From Struthidea cinerea (lineage: Eukaryota > Chordata > Aves > Passeriformes > Corcoracidae): DNA of 64,000 nucleotides. Positions 51,167-62,045 of the stretch are shown here, one piece after another. Position 1 is the first letter of the stretch. Each line of letters opens with the position of its first letter. The stretch covers positions 232,372 through 296,371 of the forward strand of contig VZTI01004651.1 of NCBI GenBank assembly GCA_013397865.1, written 5' to 3'. A model generated the notes under the pieces. The model was not told where the DNA came from, did not search any database, and saw only the letters and a program-made list of their open reading frames with translations. Position numbers and translations under genes: made by a program.

Positions 51167-51543
51167 TGTCTTGGGGTGACTTTATAATATGTATCCCCTA
51201 TCGCTACCCTATGCCCACCAATCTTTTCTGTGTCTTTAAACTGAGCCTGAGAAGGACAGAAAACAAANCGGGGGGGTGGCCCCTCGCCGACCAGCTCCGA
51301 GGAGGGGAGAGACCGCACCTACAGAGGACCTCTGAAATCTTCTCAGGTTTTCTCTCCACAGAGAGAGAGATCTCATTATTTAGCATTATTATTCCCCACC
51401 TGTGTGTTTGTTATATAAATAGCCTGTTACCTCTTTCACTTTCCTTTGAGGAAATTTTTTTCCCGAACCTGGGGGGGGAGGGGTGGTTGCAACCTGACTT
51501 CTATCAGAGGATATTCTCCTCCAAATTTGTCCAAACTAGGACA
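51167..51543 (+). mobile_element. Solo ERV LTR with 5-bp target-site duplication
   Basis: A 377-base LTR bracketed by AACAG on both sides (51162-51166 and 51544-51548). Termini TGTCTTGG and CTAGGACA form a short imperfect inverted repeat. A TATATAAATAG box at about 51412-51422 suggests + orientation. Five-base duplications are usual for class III (ERVL-like) elements. It holds one undetermined base (51268) beside a G run. It is a different family from its neighbour at 50497-51092. The 152-codon frame through it is not a gene. Confidence 0.87.
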
Positions 51544-52942
51544 AACAGGAAATTAGTTTAAGAAGCTTTCAATTTTTGCCAAGCAAAGAAAATATACTCT
51601 TTTAGTACAAATGGAAATATTTTAATCTTTCTCTGCCTCTTTCCCATCCTGTTCACTTACTAAATAGAAAACTAAGTATTTGCTTGAATCTACACAGTTT
51701 ATTTTTCAAATTGATATGTATAAAACAGGTGCTTATCTGACTCCGATTTTTTTTTTACAAAATTAGTAGGAAATAGATAAATATTGCCCCTTTTAAATAA
51801 TAAGCCTTTAGTACTTTAAACAATCATACATTTTTTTAATTAAGGAAATACAAGTGTTGGAGAAATTGCAGGTGTGAATGATGCCATTTCTTAGTCAACC
51901 TCCCCTGATGTATATAAAAAGCAAACGGCTTTAGGAAAATACAGACTAGTGAAAAAAGAAACCTAACTTTTTTGTATCTCTTGTGATCCTAAATTGTAAC
52001 ATCTTTTAAATTTTTATCTTTCAAAATAAGATAATATTGCTAAGAAGAAGGTATGGTTTGCAGATACAGTGATTATTAAAATGCTGGCCTTTAAAATAAT
52101 GATGATCCTAACAGCCACAATAAAAGAGAAGAAAGGAAGAACTATTGAGTGGAATGTTAATTTCTTCCAATGCTACTTTTACACTTTTTTTCAGTTTTAC
52201 ACACTTCCCTAATTTTTGCTACAGCTGAAATAAGGTCAAACATTTCTAAGAGCAGCTGTTACAAGAAATTTCTTCTTGCATGGATGTTTCCCTAGGGCAC
52301 TGACTCTTTTCTGTCCTGTAAAATAGGAGATTTTCTCATTAAAGTAGCACTTTAAATATTGAAGCATCTAAGACTAGTGCAAAGATAACAATTTGTTATC
52401 TTATAAGACCAAGAAATTACTGAATGCCAACAAGTATTCCCTATTTGGAATTAACCAAAATGATGAGTACTTAAGGAACTTATTTAACACTATTCACTGT
52501 TTAGCTCAGGGGAAAAAAAAACCCCACAAAAATGGTTCCTCCATCCTGAAGTGTAAGACTGAGGTCTTGTGTAAAGCTGTAACTCCTGATTCTCAATTCT
52601 TTCAACAATAGTAATTTCAAATAGTAATTGCTCTGTCCATATTATTTTTTATTGTTGTTGTGTTCAGCTTAAATTAGAGTTATAGCTTGGTCATGACTTG
52701 GTCTGGAAATTTCAGATCTTATTAAGTGTTTGCTGACTTTGAAAGCCCTGAAACAATCTTTGATCCCTGAATTTTTCCTTCTCCCATTTCCCTTTTAATG
52801 ATAGATTAGGACACAGGATAGAAATCTTGGAGAACTTGCCTTGAACTGTGTGATGAGTAAATCAGAGGTAAAATTCTTTCCTTTAAGCCATTCTAGCAAG
52901 CATGCAGCTCTGGACTGAGAGAAAGCATTTCACAGATCTGAT

Positions 52943-53340
52943 CTAAAGCAGTTTCTGCAGATCATAGTTGTAGACTTCAGCAAACTCATCCATTTTACTT
53001 ATGGCTGCATAAGCATTAGAACTGGCATATGCAAGAGAATAGGAACGGTGTTTTGCAGCCTGAAGTTTAGAAAAAGCATAAAAGGAATAGATCAGAGTCC
53101 CATTCTCATATGCTTCCAATATAATAAATATAAATTTCCTAAAAATAAACATGACAGCATCAGAAACTGTGCAACCCGTGTTTGTGGAAAGGTAGTTCTT
53201 TGACACAGAAGTGAGCTGAAATCTGTTCATCAGATTCTTTGATCATCTGCTTCTTCTATGACTTTTTCTGAAAGATACTGCTGTAACTTTGTCATATTTC
53301 TTATGTCTTCTTGTGGTGCCAGGTAGGTTGTGCACATCCC
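52943..53340 (-). pseudogene. Possible broken coding remnant, unknown family
   Basis: On the minus strand an acceptor-like TTTTCAG (53348-53342) precedes a 35-codon frame (53337-53230) reading MCTTYLAPQEDIRNMTKLQQ, then YLSEKVIEEADDQRI and stop. After that, shifted frames carry DEQISAHFCVKELPF, and then a longer open stretch with LQAAKHRSYSLAYASSNAYA and AAISKMDEFAEVYNYDLQKL near its end (52943). The composition is more protein-like than neighbouring chance frames, but two frame shifts and stops break it. I do not recognise a family. It could be a decayed retrocopy, a piece of mobile element, an antisense-transcript exon, or chance. Confidence 0.25.
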
Positions 53341-53766
53341 TGAAAAGATGCTTACTCAAATGCAATCAAAATGACCATGAATGTAAAGCTTGCAAAAAAT
53401 GAAAAGACATCCTTGAAACAGTTTGAATTTTTTTCTGTAGACCTGACTATGCCTTACTTTATTTCACTGCATATATTTACTCTGTGTAGTGTTTTCCAAG
53501 TAATACTCAGACCATGTTAAATAGCGGATATACCAGTTGCAGTGCAAAACAGAAAAGAAAATTTAAAAAGTCAGCAATATTTTCATCCATTGGCTCCTCT
53601 TGGTGTATTCTGTCTCCTATGCCACATAAAGGGGTAATCTTTGACCCATTGATGCAGGGACATGAAATGTCATATATCCTTAAGTTGATTGCTTTCATGT
53701 ATTCCTCCTATTTATACCATGTATCTTTGTTCTTCCTGTTAACCTAGGAATCACATTCAAATCCTC

Positions 53767-54105
53767 TTAGTCAGAACTGACTGTTTTGTATGTATGAGCA
53801 TCAGGCGTTTCTTGCATACTGCCTAAGGACAAAAGGGCTGAAGGTACCTTTGACATGGTTTCAAGGTCTGACTGCACGTTGTGCCATAACCATTTTCTGA
53901 AGCTCGCTGTGTTTTTTGCACATGGACTGGCTGGACAGTTATGTTCAACGGGATGATTGGCCTCTAAAAATAGGAGAATTACAAGGAAAATGGGAAAGAG
54001 CAAACTTGAATGCCAGAAGCAGAGAAAATACTCAGATGCCAAGTAAAGAAAATGCAGACACAACCAAATCTGAACTAGATCACCATCATGTTGAATAGAA
54101 GCCAA
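53767..54105 (-). other. 112-codon minus-strand frame, unknown
   Basis: An open frame with a hydrophobic stretch (about residues 12-50, rich in L, F and I) followed by a hydrophilic tail. It lies just upstream, in minus-strand order, of the broken frames at 53340-52943, which is the only reason to list it. The same DNA also has a 60-codon + strand frame. No domain is recognised and chance is likely. Confidence 0.15.
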
Positions 54106-57100
54106 ATTTGGTGATAAGGCTTAAGATGAAAGGACCTCCAATTGTTAGTTATTAAGTATTTATACTTTTTAAACTTATTTTTTAATATCATACCCTTTAA
54201 GTTACTATGCATATGGCCTCCTACCGGGTTTTTTTTGTAACTGATTAATTATTTAAACTCTCAGTGCTTTTATGTGACAGAGGCTGAGCAACAAGAATAT
54301 CTGAATGAAAGCTGTAAGTGTACACTGAAGGGAAGGCTAAAAATCTGTGATGGAGGTATTGTGCATGTGGCTATCACTAAGCTGACATCCAGCTTGCCCA
54401 GTAAAAGACCTTGTGGTGTGATTGACAACCTCGTGTGTTTAAAAAATAGTCTGATCTAGAAAACATGGTTTGTGCCAAGAACAAAGAACCCACTAAAAAT
54501 AAATAAATACTATTTACCTTCAAAACATGCATATATTTTCTCCCGTATTAACTTTTCTAAAATCATGCCTGTACTAGTGTTTAGTTATGTTTGAGAGATT
54601 TCCTTATTTTCCATTGTCTAATTAAATTGTTTTAAATGGTACTTATATTTGTCTTTAAATCCTCTGTTTTGAAATCTCCTGAACATTTTTCAGATAAGAA
54701 TATTCAAACTTAATTCATTATAGTGTAAATCTAGGTATTGTGTAAGCAAGTTCTAGGCTTTGCATGAATGTGGAAAATGGAATTTTTATGTATGTTTCTC
54801 AGTAGTAATATTTTTTCTTAAGTGATTATAATCCTTATCTACCCAATTTGTTGGGCTCAAATTTCACTTCTTTATTTCTCTGCCTACCTTCTGTATGCAG
54901 ATAGGTATGTAACGTTTTACAAATAACATGGTCATTATTTTGGAATAGAATGAAATAACATACATTTATTTACTCATACAAAAGAATGCCTTGTCAAAGC
55001 CCTTGAAAACCAATGAAGAAAAACAATTGCCTGTTTCTGAAGAGCAGTGTCTGGTGCAGGGAGAATCACTACCCTCCTCACTGGTATTAACAAGTAGACT
55101 TATTGATGAAAACCAGTTCTATATACTGCATGGTGTACAAAAGATCAGTGCATTAACATATTTTAATCATTTTAAAATGCATTCTAAGCACATTCTGAAT
55201 AGTTCTGCAGTTTTTTTGCCATAAACTACCTTATCTTCTGAATTTTGGTGTTGTTTTGTTTTTTTTCCCATGTAAATATTAACACAAAGTTGAAGGATCA
55301 AACTCTGCACATTAAGTTTTTGGGGAAGAAGTAGGGATTTCAGTGGTGCCTTTAGAAAACAGAACGTTTTTATGGTCATGGAACAGAGAAACAAAAACTA
55401 TCGCAGCTGTGTTTATACCGAGCCCTGACTATTCAAAGTAGTGATTCGTGAAGCTTGAATAAGAATTTAATACATGCTCGTTTGTTCATTAATGTCTTCA
55501 TCATCAAATTGAAGAGAATTACATTTAAATACAGTGAAGAAATGTCCCTTTGAAAATCTATATATATTTAATGTGTTGAATTGATACATTATATTCCGGT
55601 CTAATGTATATTGATCCTTACTTAATGAGTGCAGATTATGTCCTAAAATCTAATCCGAGCCTTCAAACGCAACAAACTACACTAAATAGTTACCAGTGAG
55701 AACACATGCTATATAAACACAAAGAGAAAAGTTGAGTCTTCTTCAGTGCTATGAATACTGACTGTGGTTGTTAGAATATTATAGCTTAAAAAGAAAGAAA
55801 TAAAATGACATGTTTCTTATAATTTTCTTTCATTTAGTAGAAAATATAATTTATCCCTTTATCTTGCCCTGAAGAATGTACTCTGTTGTATATCCAAGAT
55901 GCTTTATTCACATAGAAAACCACATGAGCCAATCTCCATGTTAGCCAAGGTGAGTGAAGGATTGGTCATATCCCACTGAGTGGAACTAACAGCACAAGAG
56001 TAATCTAACAGAATCCAAGGAGAAGTGCATGTTAAAGATACTTAATGGCACCTTGTCCTTTAAAGTAAAGGAGATGGTGGGTGTGAATGAACTATGGCTG
56101 AGGTCTTGGGTCTCACAGCTGAAGTCAGGAACAAGACTACATGGAAGAGGTTGCTGGCAGGACAGAGGACATGTGACTTATAGGTGGGTCCTGAGCCCTT
56201 AAATGGCTGCTGAGTAAATAGAAAAACTCTGAAACACACTTTTTTATTTTTACTTTCTCTGTGGATATATCTGAGGTTCTACTAGAACGTCTTTCTATTC
56301 TTTATGTCACCCAAAGGGTTGAAGAATGAACAATAGTAGTCCCATGAAATTAGAGCTGTTGGTCTTTCCGTGAACATGAATCATGATTCATTTTTAGATC
56401 CCTTTTATGGCTTTCAGCAGCTTTATAGCCAGGGGCTGACTGGGAAACAGTGAGGGTGTGAAGTAAGCAGAAGCCTTTTCTCAGCAGGCTCTGTAATAAG
56501 TCAGTATTTAGCAAGGAAAGGAGACTCCTTCAGAGAGTGCTCCAGAACAGGAGCCTGGTTCAGGTGAAGTTCCCTCTAGGAGAGCTCTCAAATCTCACTG
56601 ACTGTACTAGGAAAACAAGAAAGACTATGTTCCTTACAGAAATACTTAAATTTAGTTAATGCACTTAAAAAGAAATCAAGCACCCTTCTTTTAAAAAGTG
56701 CTTTAAAAGATAACTTAATACTTTATTTCTTTGCGGTTCTTTTGTGTGGATTTTTTAGTGGGTTTGTTTTGTTGGGGTTTTCTTTGTAAGAGCTAAGAAT
56801 TGTTTAAATGAGGGAGAAAGATTATGCATAAAAATGCAGTGGAAGATATTACCAACATTTATATAGGCTTGTATATTTCTCTTGCAGCTAAGCTGGTTAC
56901 AAACCACAAAAAAAAGAATGGAGACCACAGAGAACATAGTGAGATAATAGCAGAAAAATATTTTAAATTAGTAACTGGAAGCAAAACTCCTGTCCAAAAA
57001 ATAACAACTTGGTCTAAAACACACTGAACTTCTGAGATTGTATTATATTATTTTATTTCTTTTAAATTCTAAAAATGTCAACAGCTCTATAACAACTTAA

Positions 57101-57623
57101 TCAGGAAAGGAAAAGGAAAAGGTGCCACACAGAAGTTGGAACTGACAGTTGAGCTTGGCAGGGCCCAAGAAATGTTTGGTATTGTAGACACAAGAATATA
57201 CATAGGGAAAATTGTTCTCTTCTTCTGTCCAAGGCTGTTTCATAGTCAGCTGTGCTAGAGAATATGACTAGGTGATCTACACGTAAAGATATAAAGCTTT
57301 TCTTTTCAAAATGATAGGCTCAATAACCAAATAAATTAAGTTGTCACCTGATTCTGTAAGGTGCTGAGCAGTTGGCTCTGATCCAGCAAAATGTTTCCCA
57401 TCTACTTCAGTCTCATTAACACCTATATCCATAAAATAAGTGCTGGGAATTCATTGTAAGAAAAAAAGGAAAAAAAAAAAACCAAACCTAAACAGCCTCT
57501 AAATCCATGGATGCAATTATAGAAGATTCATTCATCCAGGGAGCCATTTTAGTGTTTTGTAAAGATCTACTTTTAAAACTGCAAGGGATTGCTGAAAATT
57601 TGAGTTGAAACAACTTTTCAATT

Positions 57624-57642
57624 CACTTTTTTTTTTTTTTTT
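57624..57642 (+). repeat. Poly-T run
   Basis: About eighteen T in a row. Confidence 0.9.
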
Positions 57643-59371
57643 AATGTAGGTAGGTAGATATTTTTTGTCATTGCATACTCCCTTCTTTTTTTAGTTGGTG
57701 TTATCAGAAATGGGCCTGCTTTTACCTAATATTTTTGAAAGAACACTCTATTAAAAAGTTATACAGCATCTATGTATTATCATTGTTTTATTGAAATGTA
57801 AACATGAAACATAAAATCTTTATTGATGTATTCTTTGATTCTTTGATTTAGAATATTTGTCTGGTTCAAGTCTATCTAGACTCATGATATGAAAGGGTCA
57901 AAAAGGGAAGGGCTAAGTCTCTAAAGGTCAAGTAGCAGTAAATAAAATAATATTTTTATATTTTCAGTTCTTGGGAACATGAATAGTTATAGGAAAAACA
58001 GAAGCTGAAAAATATACTGAGTAAGCAAATCACTGAATAATAACTAACCACCTCCACCCCTGAACAAGCTTAAACTCACAGCAGCTGCTTTTTTTACTGC
58101 AAACAAGACAGGTTGTTAGAAAGAACAGAAGGAAAGAATCACCACAACACCTAAGATTAATTGGAGGTTGAGGGGCTGGGTGGAATGTCACCTCCTTACC
58201 TACCTGCTGCTCTGAGATACAATACAGGCAGGTTTTGGATAAAGATCTGAGAACCTAAATCTCTTGGGAGACCTCAGAAGCCAGGCAATGTCAGGACTAT
58301 AACTAGCTTCTTTTGACCTGGTTGTTGTGGTGGATAATAGTGTGATGGTTGTAGTACTTACTTCAGAAGAGGGAAACTGGGGTCATCACCTGTGCTGAAC
58401 ACTGTGGAAAAGGTAACCAGCAATCCTCTGCTGAGGTGTGTTTCTGCTCTTTTTTATCCTAAATTTCTGCCTACTGTTCCTTTTCTCATATTCTCAGTCA
58501 CATGTTTTCTCAGCTTGATGAAACTTTGTTTTCCATGAAACAGTGGAGAGTCCTGTGCGAGAGTTTAATGTGTCTTGGTGGATAAGATACTTCTGGAAAC
58601 ATGGTGTCACCTTTGCATTGTCTGAAATCACTGCTTTGTTTTATTTCATTTGCTTCTACCTTAGACTACAGTAAATAACATTCCTTGGTATTTCCTATAC
58701 TTGGTGGTTAAGGCTCATATCTGACATGGGTAGACTGGATCACCTTTCAGAATCTGTGAAAATGACCTAAGACATTAAATTAAAGAAAGAAGATTACACC
58801 TCTTTGAAAGTGATTTTCAACCAGAATTAATAGAATTTGGTTGTTAAATAATTTGACAATGGAGGTAGCAGTCTACCTGCCCAAAATTTAAATAAGAAAT
58901 CATGAGAATTAAATGGAAAATAAATTCTCAGAGCCTTTTAATTCTGACAGAACATCTGATCTTTTATATTACTCCATGTGATTCCCAAAAATGACCAATT
59001 TGCAAACCTTTTTTTAAGTGTTCCTCTTTAAAAATATTTTTACTCAAATATATAATGATGCTAACTATATTTACAAGCTTGAATTGAGGACACTGGAATA
59101 CTTTTTACATGAGGCAACAATGCCACCTCTTGAGGATTTGGGAGGGGAAGTCTAGTTGGGAGCTCATCTCATTAAGTAGACTGTGAACTTACACAACTTG
59201 GATGTCTATCTATATATTATCCTCTCCTCATAGTAGAGGTAGGTAAAATAAATCTGTTTAATTTTAAGCAATTAATTAAGAAGTGGTAAAGTCCTAGAAC
59301 TGCCTTCTTCTCTAAACTTACTGCAAGTAAATTCTTGGCAGCTCAGATATCTGAGGGAGATAGATACCTGG

Positions 59372-59570
59372 GGTAAGCAGTAGATGTTGCCTGCCTTGAC
59401 CTCTGAAGGGCAGTTGACACTGTATCCCATAACATCCTCATGGGTAAGATCAAGAAGCATGGATTGGATGAGTGGACAGACTGCTCCACGTGAACCTGCT
59501 TAAGCAGGGGGGTTGGCCTAGATGATCTCCAGAGGTACCTTCGTATCCCCAGCATTCTGTGATCCTGTGA
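59372..59570 (+). mobile_element. CR1 LINE with internal deletion
   Basis: Sense CR1 made of two separate parts. The first (59372-59484) encodes a decayed reverse-transcriptase stretch including AVDTVSHNILMGK and KHGLDEWTD. The second (about 59495-59570) is the 3' end: CTGCTTAAGCAGGGGGGTTG, CTAGATGATCTCCAGAGGT, and a closing ATTCTGTGATCCTGTGAT tail. The intervening polymerase C terminus and most of the 3' end are missing, so this is an internally deleted copy. Confidence 0.85.
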
Positions 59571-60452
59571 TGTAAAGTATATTTTTTTGGCAAATCTTAC
59601 CTTGTATTCACAAATAATATTCCACTTAAATATTGTGACTTTCTTTAGAATCACATTCTTTCCTTACTCTTTTTGCCATGAAAAATGATTTGAAGTTGTA
59701 GTATCACGGAAAGTTAAGTTTTCTGCTGATGTTCACAAAATGTTCTCCTGAGTCTAATCTAGTGTCTGTTTACAACATTTGTGGTGTTTTGAAGTTACTT
59801 TCAGGGAGTTTTTGTGCATGCTTTTTAATAATTGAAACTTTAGTAGTAATAGTGTTGTTCTACAAGTTTGTTTATTCCTTTTCAGTCCTGTCATTTCGAC
59901 ATGAATTAACATTAACAATGTAATTATTTTGCTTTAGTACAGTCAAATATACCCCATAAAACTGTTGTTTCATTTTGGTTTTTATTTTAATGAGAATTTT
60001 AGGTATATATGGCTTACATGAAATCATCAGTAGAAGGTGAGGTGTGCATAGCATCATAAAATTTCTAGGGAAAGAGATACACCATTACTGTCAGTTGTGA
60101 AAAAATATTTAGCATGTTTAAGAACCAATGAATTTTCTAAAACAATGTCTTCTATACTGCTGCCACGAGTACAAATGTCTTTTTAGGATAACTCTACCAT
60201 CTTCAGGAAGCAAGAGGAAAAACTAAGAAACAAAGAAGCAAACAAAAAACCCCAACACAATACCAGTCTTCAAAGCTTCTAGGAGCTGGTGATCTAAAAA
60301 GTGACCCTTCACAGTCAGACAATAGCTTAAAAAAAAAAAGAAACATGTTTGAAGTTTGTCTGTCATGAATTAAAACATGACCTCAGTTCCAGTGAATTTT
60401 TATTTCCTGAAGTGTTTTAAAAAATTAATGGGAGTGAAAAGAGTAGCACTTT

Positions 60453-60487
60453 AAAAATAAATTAAAATAAATTAAAATAAATTAATA
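60453..60487 (+). repeat. AAATAAATTA decamer tandem repeat
   Basis: About three copies of a 10-base AT-only unit. Confidence 0.85.
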
Positions 60488-62028
60488 AACATACCCTGAC
60501 CTTTTTAATTGGAAGGAAATGAAAAGCAGTTAAAATTATATCAACTGACTTTTAAGAAGTCTTACAGAAACTTATTAAGAAATTCATAATTACAGTAGAT
60601 AAAGCTGATTATATTAAAAGAGTAGTCAGAAGTTTATTAAAAAAAAGAGAATATTTTTAACATGCCAAATGGAATTCAAAAATAATAAGAAGCTTGCCAG
60701 CTACAGCTGTTTAAAAAAAAGAGTTAAAATCTCTTTTTCTACCACTGTGACTTTCGAGTAATGGCAACCAAAAATTTGACTCAGCATTCAAGTAATGGTA
60801 GAACTATTTGAACTACAAAAATCTTTACTCTAGACAACTCCAAAAGACCTGAAATGTTTAGGGTATTACAATTTGCATGTACTGGAATTCAAAGCACAGT
60901 CTTGTCACTGGACATGGTAGCTCATTTCAGTTTCTTTGTAGGGATAATGGGAAAGACAAGGGTAAGTAAGGATTGCAGATGACTCATGTGGGTTTCTTGG
61001 GGTACAGGAAGGAGGTGCTATTTCTTGCTACTATTAAAATAGTATTTCAGACTGGTTATCTCTTATTTTGGGGGTTTAGACATATTTTTTTTTGTGGTTC
61101 TGCTTTTTCTTCACCCTGTAACAGTCATGTTTTGATGGATTGTCAAATACGAAAATTTGCAGAAAAAGTGTAATTTGCCTCATGGTATATTTGTTTTGTC
61201 TGTGATGTGAACTGAGCCATGTCACTACTTGGCACTGTAGTATAGGTACAGACATAATTTTTTTTCTGTTGTTTTTTGTTATGAGGTGATTTTATTACTC
61301 AGATAATACCTTTTGCATTCTTTATACTGTGTGTTTATTTTCAAAGTTGAACTGTTGACTTGCTTGAATAAAAAAACTAGAAATACAGACTTTCTTACTT
61401 TTGGAGCCCTGAGAAGAAGAATGTGGGTTGACAAACGTAGAATCAAAACATATTTACTTCTGATGCATTTGGATGCAATCTCTGGAATTGTTTTTTGTTA
61501 TCAGGGTAAGTGGTTTCTGGGAAATAATTTATCATTTTCAAATAGCAAACAAACCAACCAAGCAAAATATGCAAAGATATTAAACAGACTTTGTAAGTTA
61601 TTTTAGAGCAAAGTTATCCTTTTAATACTTGCTAGTCTAGTAAGCACTAGTTAAATGGGGTTCCCAAGAACATGGAATCTTGTTTTACAACAATCATCCA
61701 ATACCCTCAACCAGCCTGCTCAACTTTGTATTCTTCCCTCAGTTAATTGAAGGAATAGTTTTAACAAGAAATGTTAAAATATTGGAGATAAAAATGACAT
61801 TACCCAGAGAAACACCAAATAGAAGTGTCATAGAGAGACACACCCTGATGTCACTTACAATGCAAGACATGCTGAATAAAAGGAATCACAATTCCCAGAA
61901 GTGGCAATGTACACAATATTTAATGGGAACACTGCACCACAATTCTGAAACATGGAGGAGACCTGACAGCACTAACAGTTTTGACAGCAGAAGATGAGGC
62001 TCCAGTGTATGACACCTGACCTTTAAAA

Positions 62029-62045
62029 NNNNNNNNNNNNNNNNN
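62029..62045. other. Assembly gap (17 undetermined bases)
   Basis: A short N run directly followed by an A run, suggesting an unresolved homopolymer. The two overlapping frames that cross it have no significance. Confidence 0.99.

Larger units (their letters stand above)
53349..59371. other. Intron stretch without recognised elements
   Basis: Aside from the 53767-54105 frame noted separately, I recognise no repeat family or exon. Sequence around 55900-56620 and 58030-58420 is somewhat less AT-rich but carries no motif I can name. Confidence 0.5.

Noticed and set aside
50673..51561. Open frames of 147 and 152 codons on the + strand
   Set aside because: They lie inside two LTRs and have no protein domain. 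The frames follow from the element sequence.
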